This document shows, in pieces, positions 33,617-42,548 of a DNA stretch of 64,000 nucleotides. This DNA is from Phycicoccus sp. Soil802 (GTDB lineage Bacteria > Actinomycetota > Actinomycetes > Actinomycetales > Dermatophilaceae): the NCBI RefSeq assembly GCF_001429605.1, contig NZ_LMSS01000005.1, positions 570,608 to 634,607 on the forward strand, read 5' to 3'. Position numbers and translations under genes: made by a program. Positions within the stretch are counted from its first letter, which is position 1; each line of letters begins with the position of its first letter. A model generated the notes under the pieces. The model was given only the letters and a program-made list of their open reading frames with translations. It did no database searches and was not told the DNA's origin.

Positions 33617-34072
33617 TCAGGGGCGGGCGGGCACCTTGTTCAGGGTGCAGACGAAGTACTTCACGATGCCGTCGTCGACGAGGGCGCCGGATGCCAGGGC
33701 TGCCTGGATCTCCGAGGCCGAGTCCAGGACCCCGTTGCCGTCGAGGTCTCCGGCGGCCAGCGCCGCGGCATACCCGTGGGGAGTGGACACCTTGTGCACC
33801 TGCCAGCGGCCGCCGTTGAAGCCCGGGTCGCCGGGCGCCGCGGTAGCCACGCTGGGCTGCGCGCCGAAGAAGTTGTAGATGGTGTCCCAGCTCTGCGCGG
33901 GCGCTCCGGTCCCGGACAGCTCGGTCGGCGTCGCAACCGTCCGGTAGAGGACGTGGTCGACGTAGATCGCCGGGCCCGAGACCCCGGACGCGTATGCCGC
34001 CGTCCCCAGGCCCAGCGCCGCGACGCCACTCGTCGCGATCACACCGATGACGCGGAATGCCTTGCGATTCAT
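33617..34072 (-). CDS. Secreted protein with dockerin-like calcium loop
   Basis: A 151-residue exported protein. The signal peptide (MNRKAFRVIGVIATSGVAAL, ending AAYASG) is clear. Near the C-terminus AGDLDGNGVLDSASEIQAAL forms a complete calcium loop (D-x-D-G-x-G-x-L-D) of the dockerin/EF-hand type, followed by a helix. Only one loop is present, whereas dockerins have two, so the fold is uncertain. A single cysteine (YFVCTLN) is present. The ribosome site (GAGGAAA) supports the start. Function unknown. Confidence 0.82.
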   Translation of the reverse strand: MNRKAFRVIGVIATSGVAALGLGTAAYASGVSGPAIYVDHVLYRTVATPTELSGTGAPAQSWDTIYNFFGAQPSVATAAPGDPGFNGGRWQVHKVSTPHGYAAALAAGDLDGNGVLDSASEIQAALASGALVDDGIVKYFVCTLNKVPARP

Positions 34073-34232
34073 GGTCTTTCCTCACTTCCCACCGCCACGG
34101 TGGCGGCCTTGGGTCGAGTCAAGCGGGCATCGCACGGGCTGGCCATGACGTCGCCGTTACGCCCTCCTTACGAGGTCCTGACCAGCCCTCAAACAGGACG
34201 CCCGAAGGTCGGACTGCACCTATCCTCGAACC

Positions 34233-34955
34233 ATGGCCAGCGCCCTCGTCGTCGACGACGACCCGACCGTGGGCGATGTCGTCGGCGCGTACCTGGCACG
34301 TGCCGGGTTCGACGTGCACCGCGCCGCCGACGGGGTGACCGCACTGGACCTCGCCGCTCGGATGGCGCCGGACGTCGTCGTGCTCGACCTCATGCTCCCC
34401 GGGATGGACGGGCTCGAGGTCTGCCGGCGGCTGCGCCGCGACCAGCCACAGGTGCCCGTCGTGATGCTCACGGCGCTGGGCGGGGAGACGGACAGGATCG
34501 AGGGCCTCGAGCTCGGTGCGGACGACTACGTGACGAAGCCGTTCAGTCCGCGCGAGCTGGTGCTCCGCGTGCAGGCCGTCGTCCGCAGGGCCTCGGGCCA
34601 GTCCGCCGAGCGGCCCGACGACAGGACCGCCTCGCTCCCGCCACGGATCACCGACGGCGACCTCGTCCTCGACCGGCTCGCGCACGTGGTCACGCGGGCC
34701 GGCTCGCCGCTCGCGCTGACGACGCGCGAGTTCGCGCTCCTCGACTGGTTCCTGCGACACCCGGGCACGGTGTACCGGCGCGACGAGCTCATCCGTGACG
34801 TCTGGGGGTGGGAGTTCGGCGACCAGTCGACCGTCACCGTCCACGTCCGCAGGGTGCGCGAGAAGGTCGAGGACGAGCCGTCCACTCCGCGGCGCCTCGT
34901 CACGGTCTTCGGTGTCGGCTACCGGTGGGACCCCACACCCCCGGACGCCCCGTGA
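34233..34955 (+). CDS. OmpR/PhoB-family response regulator
   Basis: A 240-residue regulator. Receiver domain with acidic pocket VVDDDPTVG, acceptor aspartate in VVVLDLMLPGM at residue 51, MLTALGG and YVTKPFSPREL (lysine switch). The C-terminal winged helix DNA-binding domain is complete (LTTREFALLDWFLRHPG, DVWGWEFGDQSTVTVHVRRV, VTVFGVGYRWD). The kinase gene follows with a GTGA overlap. It probably acts on membrane-stress or envelope genes as its relatives do, which is inference. Confidence 0.94.
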   Translation: MASALVVDDDPTVGDVVGAYLARAGFDVHRAADGVTALDLAARMAPDVVVLDLMLPGMDGLEVCRRLRRDQPQVPVVMLTALGGETDRIEGLELGADDYVTKPFSPRELVLRVQAVVRRASGQSAERPDDRTASLPPRITDGDLVLDRLAHVVTRAGSPLALTTREFALLDWFLRHPGTVYRRDELIRDVWGWEFGDQSTVTVHVRRVREKVEDEPSTPRRLVTVFGVGYRWDPTPPDAP

Positions 34956-36007
34956 GCCCCGCCCAGCTCTCGGCGGTGGGGCTGTCCGCGGCCGTCGCGC
35001 TCGCGGTCGGGCTGGTGGGCGTCGCCCTGGTCGTGGCCCTCACCCGTCGGTCACTGGGCACGGCCGCGGTCGCCGCACCGGTCGTCGTCGTCATCGCCGT
35101 CGCGGCGGGGGTCTATGCGAGCTCACGTGCCATGTTCCTGCGCCCCGAGGACTCCACCACCATCCTGCTCGTGCTGCTCGCCGCCGTCCCGGTCGCTGCC
35201 GGACTGGGCGGCTTGGTCGCCCGGCGGGTCATCGCCGCCGACCGGGCCGTCACCGCCGAGAGAATGCAGAGGGAGCACGAGGCACGCGCGGAGTCCGACC
35301 GGCGCGAGCTGGTCGCCTGGGTCTCGCACGACCTGCGGACCCCGCTGGCCGGGATCCGCGCCATCAGCGAGGCCGTCGAGGACGGCGTGGCCGCGGATCT
35401 CCCCGCCGCCATGCGGATGGTCCGCGACTCGGTGATGCGCATGGACGACCTGGTCAACGCCCTCCTCGCGCTGTCCCGGCTCCAGGCCGACGACCCGGGC
35501 CTGACGATGAGCGACGTCGACGTGGGCGACCTCGTCTCGGACGCGGTGGCCGGTCTGCTTCCGGTCGCCAGCGCCCGCGACGTCCGGCTCACCGGCTCGG
35601 CCACCCCGGGCGTGCGGGCCACCGTAGCCGCGACCGAGATCCAGCGTGCGGTGGCGAACCTCCTCGTCAACGGGATCCGGCACACGCCGTCCGGCGGCGA
35701 GGTGGAGACGACCGTCACGGCCCACGGGGACGAAGGCGTCCTGGTCACGGTCCGGGACCAGTGCGGCGGCATCCCCGAAGGCCTGGCCGCGCGCATCTTC
35801 GAGACCGGGTTCCGAGGGAGCGACGCACGGACCCCCGGGGACGGCGGGGGCGCCGGCCTCGGCCTCGCCATCGTGGCCGGTGTCGCGAAGGCGCACGGCG
35901 GAACCGTGTCTGTCGTCAACACGACGGACGGGTGTCGCTTCTCGCTGTACGTCCCCGCCCATCAAGGTTCGCGGCTGGCACAGGTGACGACGCCCCTGAC
36001 TCCCTGA
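34952..36007 (+). CDS. Sensor histidine kinase of the OmpR-type pair
   Basis: A 351-residue membrane kinase with two to three N-terminal helices (LSAAVALAVGLVGVALVVAL, AAPVVVVIAVAAGVYASS, ILLVLLAAVPVAAGLGGLVA) and almost no extracytoplasmic domain, so it probably senses within the membrane. HisKA has the acceptor histidine in AWVSHDLRTPLAGIR; HATPase_c has VANLLVNGIRHTPSG, VRDQCGGIPEG (a CG for the usual GP) and GAGLGLAIV. The GTG start overlaps the regulator's stop as GTGA, which fixes it and shows coupling. Confidence 0.92.
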   Translation: MSPAQLSAVGLSAAVALAVGLVGVALVVALTRRSLGTAAVAAPVVVVIAVAAGVYASSRAMFLRPEDSTTILLVLLAAVPVAAGLGGLVARRVIAADRAVTAERMQREHEARAESDRRELVAWVSHDLRTPLAGIRAISEAVEDGVAADLPAAMRMVRDSVMRMDDLVNALLALSRLQADDPGLTMSDVDVGDLVSDAVAGLLPVASARDVRLTGSATPGVRATVAATEIQRAVANLLVNGIRHTPSGGEVETTVTAHGDEGVLVTVRDQCGGIPEGLAARIFETGFRGSDARTPGDGGGAGLGLAIVAGVAKAHGGTVSVVNTTDGCRFSLYVPAHQGSRLAQVTTPLTP

Positions 36008-36238
36008 GCTCGTCCCGGCTGCCCGGGCCGCTGCGACGCCGGGCGGGCTGTCCTCGACCACCACGCACCCGCCTGGCCCCACTCCCATGGTTCGGGCGGC
36101 GAGGAACCGCTCCATCACCCGGTCGGCGCTGAGCTCCCACCCCAGGCTGGTCAGGACCGTGGCACCGAGCCGCGCCCCGATCGGCTCGGAGTCGACCAGG
36201 ACGCCGGCACAGTCGACGATGACCAGGTCCACAGCCAC
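36000..36238 (-). pseudogene. HAD-superfamily hydrolase with internal deletion
   Basis: The start (MAVDLVIVDCAGVLVDSEPI) is a HAD phosphatase N-terminus and the end (VVVEDSPPGVAAARAAG) is the usual motif of the same family, but only about 25 residues separate them where about 120 are normal, so the core and most of the cap are missing. The second catalytic aspartate of the DxD motif is also replaced by alanine (DCAG in place of DCDG). It lies downstream of the sugar permeases, so it may be the decayed seventh gene of that operon. About 80 residues remain. Confidence 0.75.
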
Positions 36239-36272
36239 GCGGCCCGTTCAGTCTCGGAGGGGGTACGGAGCG

Positions 36273-37220
36273 CTACTTGCCGATGCCGTCGGTCAGCCCG
36301 CGCAGGAACTGCCGCTGGCCGATGAGGAACAGCACGATCATGGGCAGCGCGGCCATGGTCAGCCCGGCGAACTGCACCGGCCAGTCGGTGAGCAGCCGGC
36401 TCTGCATGTCCATCAGCCCCACCGGCAGCGTCTTGAGGTCTCCGGTGCTGATGAAGACCAGGGCGAACACGAACTCGTTCCATGCGAAGAGCGCCTGCAA
36501 CAGGGCCGCGGAAACGAGGATCGGTCGACACATCGGCAGGATGACCTGCCAGAACGCCTGGGTGGGCGAGCAACCGTCCAACGTGGCTGCCTCGTCGACC
36601 TCGGAGGGGATGTCGATCATGTAGGCCCGGATGAGGAAGGTCGTGAAGGGAATGCGGAAGGCGGTGTAGAGCACGATGAGGGCCCAGTAGCTGTCGTAGA
36701 TGTGCAGCCGCTGCAGCAGGCCGAAGAGGGGGATGAGCGCCACGGTCGGGGCGAGCATCAGCCCGCCGAGCAGGAGGCCGAGGATCGTCCCCCCGAAGGG
36801 GACGCGCAGACGCACGAGCCCATAGGCGGCCCAGGCGCTGAAGAGGACCGTGGTGAGGATCGAGGCGGACGTCACCAGGACGCTGTTGACGAAGTAGCGC
36901 ACGACCCCCGCGCTGCCGGCCCTGCCGAAGTTGCCCCAGCGCAGCTCGCCCGGCAGGCCCCATGGGCTCGCGAAGACCTCTTGGTTGCTCTTGAAGCTGC
37001 TGAAGACCATCCACAGCAAGGGATAGAGGACCGCGACGACGAGGAGTGCGAGCCCGAGCCACACGGCCAGGCGCGTCGCGCGGGCCCCGAGCCGCGCTGC
37101 CCGCGTCGACCTCCCGACTGCCGGGGTCTTCGCCGACGTGGCCGCGGTCGGACTCGCCAGCTTCCGGCGGGTCGGGGTCGGGGCCGGGGTCGGGGTCGGG
37201 CTGGGGGCGGACATCACCAT
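36273..37220 (-). CDS. Sugar ABC transporter permease, MalG/AraQ type
   Basis: Second inner-membrane permease of a CUT1 sugar importer. After a long Pro/Thr-rich tail (SAPSPTPTPAPTPT) there are six helices. The EAA loop that docks the ATPase is seen as EVDEAATLDGCSPTQAFWQV, slightly altered from EAA---G. The sequence ends FLRGLTDGIGK, a common end of this family. The ATG at 37220 has GGAGG five bases upstream and overlaps the first permease by seven bases. No ATPase gene is in the operon; the importer must share one, such as MsiK, encoded elsewhere. 315 residues. Confidence 0.92.
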   Translation of the reverse strand: MVMSAPSPTPTPAPTPTRRKLASPTAATSAKTPAVGRSTRAARLGARATRLAVWLGLALLVVAVLYPLLWMVFSSFKSNQEVFASPWGLPGELRWGNFGRAGSAGVVRYFVNSVLVTSASILTTVLFSAWAAYGLVRLRVPFGGTILGLLLGGLMLAPTVALIPLFGLLQRLHIYDSYWALIVLYTAFRIPFTTFLIRAYMIDIPSEVDEAATLDGCSPTQAFWQVILPMCRPILVSAALLQALFAWNEFVFALVFISTGDLKTLPVGLMDMQSRLLTDWPVQFAGLTMAALPMIVLFLIGQRQFLRGLTDGIGK

Positions 37221-38101
37221 TGGATCCTCCGTCGGCGGCTGACGACGATCTGGACGGCGCCGATCGCGAGCGTGATCACGAAGATGACCGTGGCGATGGC
37301 GGACGCGTATCCCATGTCGTCGTTGAGGAAGGCGTTGCGGTAGAGCCAGGTGCCGAGCACCTGGCTGGAGTTGGAGGGCCCACCTGCGGTCATGACCATC
37401 ACCTCGTTGAACACGAGGAAGGCTCCGGAGACGGTGAGGATGATGATGAGCGTCGTCATCTCGCGGACCATGGGCACGGTCACCGAGAAGAACCTCCGGA
37501 TCGGACCGGCGCCATCGACCTTCGCAGCCTCGTGGAACTCCTTGGGGATCCGCTGGATCCCGACGACGAACAAGATCGCGGTGTAGCCGATGGACTGCCA
37601 CTGGCTCATCGCGATGATGCTGCCCATGGCGGTGCTCGGCTCCCCGAGCCACGAGTGCTGCCAGCTCTCGAGCCCCACTGCGCCGAGCAGGCGGTTCACG
37701 AGCCCGATCTCGGGGTTGTAGAGGAACGAGAAGAGAATGCCCGCGACGGTGATCGAGATGACAGCGGGGATGAAGTAGATCGTGCGGAGGATGCCGCGCA
37801 GCCGTTCGTGCACGAACTCCTCGAGCAGGGCCGCCAGGACGAGCGAGAACCCGACCTGGAAGACGAGTGACACGATCGCGAACACCGTGTTGTTCCGCAG
37901 TGCCGTCCAGAAGATCGGGTCGTGGAACGCCGTGCGGTAGTTGTCGAGCCCGACGAAGGTCGGCGCCACCGAGAACGCGTTCCAGGAGAACAGGCTCAGC
38001 CGCAAGTTGTCGACGATGGGGTAGTAGACGAAGACGAGCAGCAGGACCAGCGCGGGCAGGACCCAGGCCAGCGACCGCCATCGCATCAACGTGGTGCTCA
38101 T
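37214..38101 (-). CDS. Sugar ABC transporter permease, MalF/UgpA type
   Basis: First permease of the CUT1 importer, 295 residues with six helices from SLAWVLPALVLLLVFVYYPI. The EAA-type loop appears as EFHEAAKVDGAGPIRRFFSV. The ATG at 38101 has the ribosome site GAGGAGGG upstream and replaces a longer frame. It is paired with the MalG-type permease by overlap. It lies downstream of the binding-protein gene but behind a hairpin at 38181-38216, so expression of the permeases may be lower than that of the binding protein. Confidence 0.92.
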   Translation of the reverse strand: MSTTLMRWRSLAWVLPALVLLLVFVYYPIVDNLRLSLFSWNAFSVAPTFVGLDNYRTAFHDPIFWTALRNNTVFAIVSLVFQVGFSLVLAALLEEFVHERLRGILRTIYFIPAVISITVAGILFSFLYNPEIGLVNRLLGAVGLESWQHSWLGEPSTAMGSIIAMSQWQSIGYTAILFVVGIQRIPKEFHEAAKVDGAGPIRRFFSVTVPMVREMTTLIIILTVSGAFLVFNEVMVMTAGGPSNSSQVLGTWLYRNAFLNDDMGYASAIATVIFVITLAIGAVQIVVSRRRRIQW

Positions 38102-38180
38102 GTCATGCCCTCCTCGGGTGGGCGTTGGTCGGTCGACGCTGACCGACCGTGTCGAGGTCGGACCGGGTGGTCCTCGGTCA

Positions 38181-38216
38181 GTGGGGCGGGCAGGTCCCAT
38201 GATCCGCCCGCCCCAC
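38181..38216 (-). terminator. Attenuating hairpin between binding protein and permeases
   Basis: An 11-bp stem (GTGGGGCGGGC with its complement, 38181-38191 and 38206-38216) lies just beyond the binding-protein stop. Such hairpins often stabilise the upstream message and reduce read-through to permease genes. Confidence 0.6.
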
Positions 38217-38229
38217 CTGGGTCGTGCGG

Positions 38230-39585
38230 TCAGCCAGCCTGCTTCTTGGCCTTGGCAGCGGCCTCCTGGACGCCGGTCATGACGTCCTTGCTCGACTTCG
38301 AGCCGGAGATGACGCCTTCGATCCCGGAGAGGTAGGCGTTGGCCACCTCCGCGTTGGTCACCGTGTCGAGCCAGATCGCGAACTGGTTGGCCTTACTGAT
38401 GTCGGCGAGTGCCGACTGGAGCTGGGGGAACGAGTTCGCCGAGGTCGCCGAGCCCTGGACGGGACTCAGCCAGCCGATGTCAGCCGTGAGCTTCGCGGCA
38501 TTCTGCTGGGTGGTCATGAACTTGAGGACGTCGACGGCGAGCGCCGCGTTCTTGCTCTGGGCGTTGACCATGAACCCGTCCGGCGCGCCCGTCAGGGCTC
38601 CGGCGTCGCCGGCTGCACCCTGGGGTGCGGGGAGCCGCATGAAGTCCCAGTTGTCGGCCAGCTCCTTCGGCGCACCGCCCTTGGCGGTCAGCGCCTGGAA
38701 CTCGACCGACTCCAGGTAGTGCATGGCGGCCTTGCCGTTGAGGAAGTTCGCCTGCCCGGCCTCGTGCGAGACGCCGTTGGCGTCCTTGCTGGAGCAGTGC
38801 GTGACGATGTCCTTGAACTGGTCGACCGCCTTGGCGTAACCGGGATCCGTGAACGCACCCGTGGCCGGGTCGTAGTCCTTGGCGAGGGTGTCAGGTGCGA
38901 CGTTGTACGCGTTGAGCTGGGTGATGTAGTGGATCGCCGGCCAGCCGTACTGGTTGCCGAAGGCGATGGGCGTGTAGCCCGCCGTCCTCAGCTTGTCGCA
39001 GTCCCCGATGAGCTCCTCGAGCGAGGCGGGAGCGCCGCTGATCCCGGCCTTGGTGAAGGCTGCCTTGTTGTAGGCCAGGTACTTCGCGTCGAGGTCGATC
39101 GGCACGCCGAAGTTCTTGCCCTTGGTCTCGAACGCCTTGAGGGCGGCCGGCGAGAAGGTCTTGCCCCACTCGGTGTCGGGCCCGATGACCGAGGTCAGGT
39201 CGGCGGCCAGACCGGCACGGACGAACTTGTTGGCGAAGTCACCGGCCCACGAGAAGTAGATGTCGGGCAGCTGCTTGGACGCCGAGAGCACCCGGATCTT
39301 GTCCTTGTAGGGCTGGTCGCCGACCTGCTCGAGCTTGATGGTGACCTTGGGGTTGGCCTGTTCGTAGGCCTTGGTCACGCTCTCGAAGTACGGCGCGTAC
39401 TTGGGGTCGGCGAACTTGGTGACCATGGTGATGGTGCCGGACTTCTCTGCTGGTGCGGTGAGGCTCTGGTTGCTGGCTCCTCCCGCACCAGGGTTGGCCG
39501 TCCCGGGCGCGCCGCAGGCGGCCAGGGCCACCGCGGTCACGGTGGCGAGCACGGCGAAGGATGCGCTGCGCGTGGTGTGCTTCAT
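38230..39585 (-). CDS. Sugar ABC transporter binding lipoprotein
   Basis: Extracellular binding protein of the CUT1 importer, 451 residues. Signal peptide with lipobox (LATVTAVALAACGAPG), so it is lipid-anchored at cysteine near residue 24. The SBP family 1 fold is indicated by KFADPKYAPYFESVTKAYEQ, LPDIYFSWAGDFANKFVRAG, NYNKA-like LAYNKAAFTKAGIS, and GKAAMHYLES. The start overlaps the stop of the kinase gene by ATGA. Given the neighbours it should bind a fructosamine (Amadori compound) or a related glycated substrate, which is inference from context. Confidence 0.92.
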   Translation of the reverse strand: MKHTTRSASFAVLATVTAVALAACGAPGTANPGAGGASNQSLTAPAEKSGTITMVTKFADPKYAPYFESVTKAYEQANPKVTIKLEQVGDQPYKDKIRVLSASKQLPDIYFSWAGDFANKFVRAGLAADLTSVIGPDTEWGKTFSPAALKAFETKGKNFGVPIDLDAKYLAYNKAAFTKAGISGAPASLEELIGDCDKLRTAGYTPIAFGNQYGWPAIHYITQLNAYNVAPDTLAKDYDPATGAFTDPGYAKAVDQFKDIVTHCSSKDANGVSHEAGQANFLNGKAAMHYLESVEFQALTAKGGAPKELADNWDFMRLPAPQGAAGDAGALTGAPDGFMVNAQSKNAALAVDVLKFMTTQQNAAKLTADIGWLSPVQGSATSANSFPQLQSALADISKANQFAIWLDTVTNAEVANAYLSGIEGVISGSKSSKDVMTGVQEAAAKAKKQAG

Positions 39586-40436
39586 GAGAGGTCCACTCCT
39601 TTGTGGATGGGGTTGAGCGGTGCAGTGAGTCCCTCGAGTGAGGTCTCGTACCCGAAGGCGCCGAAGGTGGCGCAGGTGCTTGAGGCGTATGCCGTCGCGG
39701 CGCCGAGGAGCGTCGTGAGCGGCGTGTTGGCGATGAGGCCGGTGAGGAGCCGGCCGATGAAGGCGTCCCCGGCTCCGAGGGTGTCTACGACGGGAGTCGC
39801 AGGCGCTTGGGCGAACACGACCTGCTCGCCCTGGAGCGCCACCGCGCCACCGGAGCCCATCGTCACCGCGACAAGGCTCGGGCCGAGGTCCTGGATGCGC
39901 CGGGCCTCGTAGACCGCTTCGTCGACGCTCGCGAAGGGCAGCGAGCGGATGGCGATGTCGACCAACCGCGCGTGCTCGGCGATGTAGTCGTGCGGACGCT
40001 CGGAGAAGTCGAAGGAGAGCCGCGGGGCGGCCGCGGAGATGTCGGCCAGCTGGTCCTCGACCATGGAGCACTCACCGGTGTGCACGATGGTCGCCGCTGC
40101 GACGGCTGCGAAGTCCGCCGGCGTCAGCACGAACCTCGACACCCCGGGGTCCCCGTGGTCGAAGACACGGTTCCCGTCGACGACCCGGACGTCCGCCGAG
40201 GCGTTCGGCCCCTCGACGATCCTCAGCATCGAGGTGTCCACCCCCTCGGCCACGAGCGCGTCGAGGACGGTGCGCCCAGCGAGGTCGGTACCGACCGCCC
40301 CGATGTATGCCGCGCCGGCGCCACATCGACGTCCGTGCACGGCCACGTTGACCGCGTTCCCGCCGGGGTAGAGCACCTCCCGTTCGAGGTACCGGTCGAC
40401 GACGTTGTCGCCGAGGGTGAGCAGGGTGACGTTCAT
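39582..40436 (-). CDS. PfkB family kinase, fructoselysine 6-kinase-like
   Basis: Predicted to phosphorylate the sugar moiety of an imported Amadori product with ATP. The N-terminus TLGDNVVDRYL and GGNAVNVAV, the NRVFDHGDPGV segment, LSFDFSERP, and the PfkB signature DTLGAGDAFIGRLL match the FrlD branch of the family better than ordinary ribokinases or fructokinases. Length is 284 residues, slightly above FrlD. It overlaps the binding-protein gene (ATGA) and lies 11 bases after the second deglycase. Confidence 0.88.
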   Translation of the reverse strand: MNVTLLTLGDNVVDRYLEREVLYPGGNAVNVAVHGRRCGAGAAYIGAVGTDLAGRTVLDALVAEGVDTSMLRIVEGPNASADVRVVDGNRVFDHGDPGVSRFVLTPADFAAVAAATIVHTGECSMVEDQLADISAAAPRLSFDFSERPHDYIAEHARLVDIAIRSLPFASVDEAVYEARRIQDLGPSLVAVTMGSGGAVALQGEQVVFAQAPATPVVDTLGAGDAFIGRLLTGLIANTPLTTLLGAATAYASSTCATFGAFGYETSLEGLTAPLNPIHKGVDLS

Positions 40437-40447
40437 GGTGCCGTCCT

Positions 40448-41473
40448 TCAGTACGCCATGCGGCGGTAGTAGCGGCGGGTCGTCAGCGGGTGGTCACGCA
40501 GCACCTCGAGGTGGGCGCTGACCCGTTCCAGCAGTGCCGCCAGGATGACCGGCGACACGAGGGCCCGCGTGGTCGGCGAGATCCCGGGCAGCTCCACATC
40601 AGCCGTGTCCAGGACGAGCAGCTTCTCGGTGAGTCCCGACACGAAGCGCTCCACGCGGTCGGCGAGCGGCCGGGTGGCGTCCTCGCCCTTGAGGAGGAGG
40701 ACGCTCACGTCGGGCTCGACCAGCTCGAGGGTGCCGTGGAAGAAGTCGGAGGCGTGGACCGGACGGGTCCGGATCCACTGCATCTCCTCGAGGATGCACA
40801 TGCCGTAGTAGAAGGCCTCGGGCCACGTGCTGCCCGACCCGGTGACGATGTGCCACGGTTCGGCCGCGATCGCCTCGGCCAGCTCGTGCGCTCGCGGCTC
40901 GAAGGCAGCCTTGGCGTCGAGGAGGAGCTGCGGTAGCTGCTCCAGCTCGGCGACGGCCGCGGCGTGGTCCTCCAGCCCGTCGGTGCGCGCCATGATCGAC
41001 AGCGCGAGCAGCAGCGACTGGAGGTAGAACGACTCGCAGGACGTGTCGTCCTCGGCGAAGTTCACCAGGCTGACGTCGGCCTTGGTCCCCAGCGGGGTGT
41101 CGGGGTGGCCGGTGAGGACGAGCACCCGCGCGCCGGCCGCCTTGACGAACTCGAGCGCCGCGAGGCTCTCGGCGGTGGTTCCGGACAGCGACGGGATGAC
41201 CACCAGGGTGTCCCGGCCCACCGTGGCGGAGCCCGTCACGACGAGCTCGGCCGGCAGCACGACGTCGGCGCGGAAGGTCGACCGGTCGCGCAGGAGGGCG
41301 GCCGCGGGCTGCATGAGGATGCCCGCGCCGCCGGCCCCGGCGAAGACCACGTTGGTCACGCCGGAGCCGAGGGCGTCATCCACCACGGCGTCGAGCTGCT
41401 CGGCCAGGCCGACGGCACCCGACTGGATGCGCAGGTAGCGCGCCGGGTCGAAGTTGAGCAGGTCAGGGCTCAT
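40448..41473 (-). CDS. SIS-domain protein, FrlB-like deglycase (second copy)
   Basis: A 341-residue protein with two sugar-isomerase (SIS) domains. FrlB-type enzymes split fructoselysine-6-phosphate into glucose-6-phosphate and lysine. First SIS motif: NVVFAGAGGAGILMQPAAAL and SLSGTTAESLAALEFV; second: HIVTGSGSTWPEAFYYGMCI followed by EEMQWIRTRPVHASDFFHG and GEDATRPLADRV. The FFHG and GED signatures are shared with FrlB and GfrF. It is only partly similar to its neighbour, so the two may act on different substrates or form a heteromer. Translation follows the first deglycase after two bases. Confidence 0.88.
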   Translation of the reverse strand: MSPDLLNFDPARYLRIQSGAVGLAEQLDAVVDDALGSGVTNVVFAGAGGAGILMQPAAALLRDRSTFRADVVLPAELVVTGSATVGRDTLVVIPSLSGTTAESLAALEFVKAAGARVLVLTGHPDTPLGTKADVSLVNFAEDDTSCESFYLQSLLLALSIMARTDGLEDHAAAVAELEQLPQLLLDAKAAFEPRAHELAEAIAAEPWHIVTGSGSTWPEAFYYGMCILEEMQWIRTRPVHASDFFHGTLELVEPDVSVLLLKGEDATRPLADRVERFVSGLTEKLLVLDTADVELPGISPTTRALVSPVILAALLERVSAHLEVLRDHPLTTRRYYRRMAY

Positions 41474-41475
41474 GC

Positions 41476-42474
41476 TCAGTACTCGACCTTGAACATGTAC
41501 CGACGGGTCTCGAGGTCGTGGCCGCGGACCGACTCGTAGTGCTGGGCGAGCCGGTTGGCCAGCGCACCCACGACGATCGGCGACACCTCGCCGCGGACGG
41601 ACTCGGGGATCCCGGGCAGCTCGAGGTCCCTCACGTCGACGTACTGCGCCTTCTTGCAGTACTGGTCGAGGAAGGTCTTGGCCCGCTCCCCCATGGGGCG
41701 GGAGGCGTCGTCGCCGACCCACAGCAGGACCGCCGTGTCGTCGTCGACCATCTCGAAGGCACCCTGGAAGAACTCGCCGGAGTTGAACGCTGCCGCGTGC
41801 TTCCACTGCATCTCCTGCAGGAAGCACATCGCCAGGCCGTAGGCCCAGCCGTAGCTCGGGCCGGACCCAAGGACGTAGGTGATCGGCTCGTCCTTGAACG
41901 CCTCGGCGATGTCGGCGAGCTGCGCCTCGGCCTGCTCGACCGCGTGCCGGACGGCCGCGGGCAGAGCCGCCAAGGCCTGGTCGACCGCTTCGGTGTCCAG
42001 CTCGGCGCCGGTGGCAGCGAGCAGCTCGAACGCGACGACCAGCTCGAACAGGTCGCTCTTGCCGGTGAACGCCACGTCGGCCGCCTCGGCGAGCGGGCTG
42101 CCGGGCTTGGCGGCGGCGATGACCGTCGCGCCGGTGGCCTTGGCGGTCTTGGCCGCGGCGACCGTCTCCTTCGTCGTGCCGGTGTACGAGGCCAGCACGA
42201 CGAGGGAGCCGGGCCCCATGACCGCCGGAACCGAGGTGTTGAGCTCGTCGCTCTGGAGCTGGAAGGCCGGGAACGACGCCTTCTGCTGGAGCAGGTAGTG
42301 GGCCGGGTAGCTGCAGATGATCGAGCCACCCGCGCCGACGAAGTACACGTTGCGCAGACCACGGTCCACGACGTCGCGCACCACGGTCGCGATCGCATCG
42401 CGCTCAGCGACGGTGGCCGTCAGCTTGTCGACGATGTCGGCGTCGATCGGCTTGAGGGGAAGGGTTTCGGTCAT
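41476..42474 (-). CDS. SIS-domain protein, FrlB-like deglycase (first copy)
   Basis: A 332-residue double SIS-domain protein. Motifs include YFVGAGGSIICSYPAHYLLQ, VVLASYTGTTKETVAAAKTA, YVLGSGPSYGWAYGLAMCFL, EMQWKHAAAFNSGEFFQGAF and VGDDASRPMGERAKTF. The GEFFQGAFE and DASRPMGER segments are typical of fructosamine-6-phosphate deglycases. The ATG at 42474 has CAGGAG upstream. First gene of the operon; the twin LacI operators lie 37-74 bases upstream of its start, overlapping the expected promoter, so the operon should be repressed until its substrate is present. Confidence 0.88.
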   Translation of the reverse strand: MTETLPLKPIDADIVDKLTATVAERDAIATVVRDVVDRGLRNVYFVGAGGSIICSYPAHYLLQQKASFPAFQLQSDELNTSVPAVMGPGSLVVLASYTGTTKETVAAAKTAKATGATVIAAAKPGSPLAEAADVAFTGKSDLFELVVAFELLAATGAELDTEAVDQALAALPAAVRHAVEQAEAQLADIAEAFKDEPITYVLGSGPSYGWAYGLAMCFLQEMQWKHAAAFNSGEFFQGAFEMVDDDTAVLLWVGDDASRPMGERAKTFLDQYCKKAQYVDVRDLELPGIPESVRGEVSPIVVGALANRLAQHYESVRGHDLETRRYMFKVEY

Positions 42475-42510
42475 CGGTGCTCCTGGTTCCAATCCGCGAG
42501 TGGCTCGCTT

Positions 42511-42548
42511 TGATAACGTTCTCAACCTGATGAGTGAGAACGTTCTCA
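42511..42548. promoter_or_regulatory. Twin LacI-family operators of the Amadori operon
   Basis: TGATAACGTTCTCA (42511-42524) and the perfect palindrome TGAGAACGTTCTCA (42535-42548) are 24 bases apart centre to centre, on nearly the same face of the helix. The central CG and 14-base length are typical of LacI-family sites. They lie between the operon and its divergent LacI gene, which suggests shared control and autoregulation. Confidence 0.8.

Noticed and set aside
35123..36238. Long minus-strand frame opposite the OmpR-type kinase
   Set aside because: Only its first 80 residues (the HAD remnant) are meaningful; the rest is the antisense of a conserved kinase.
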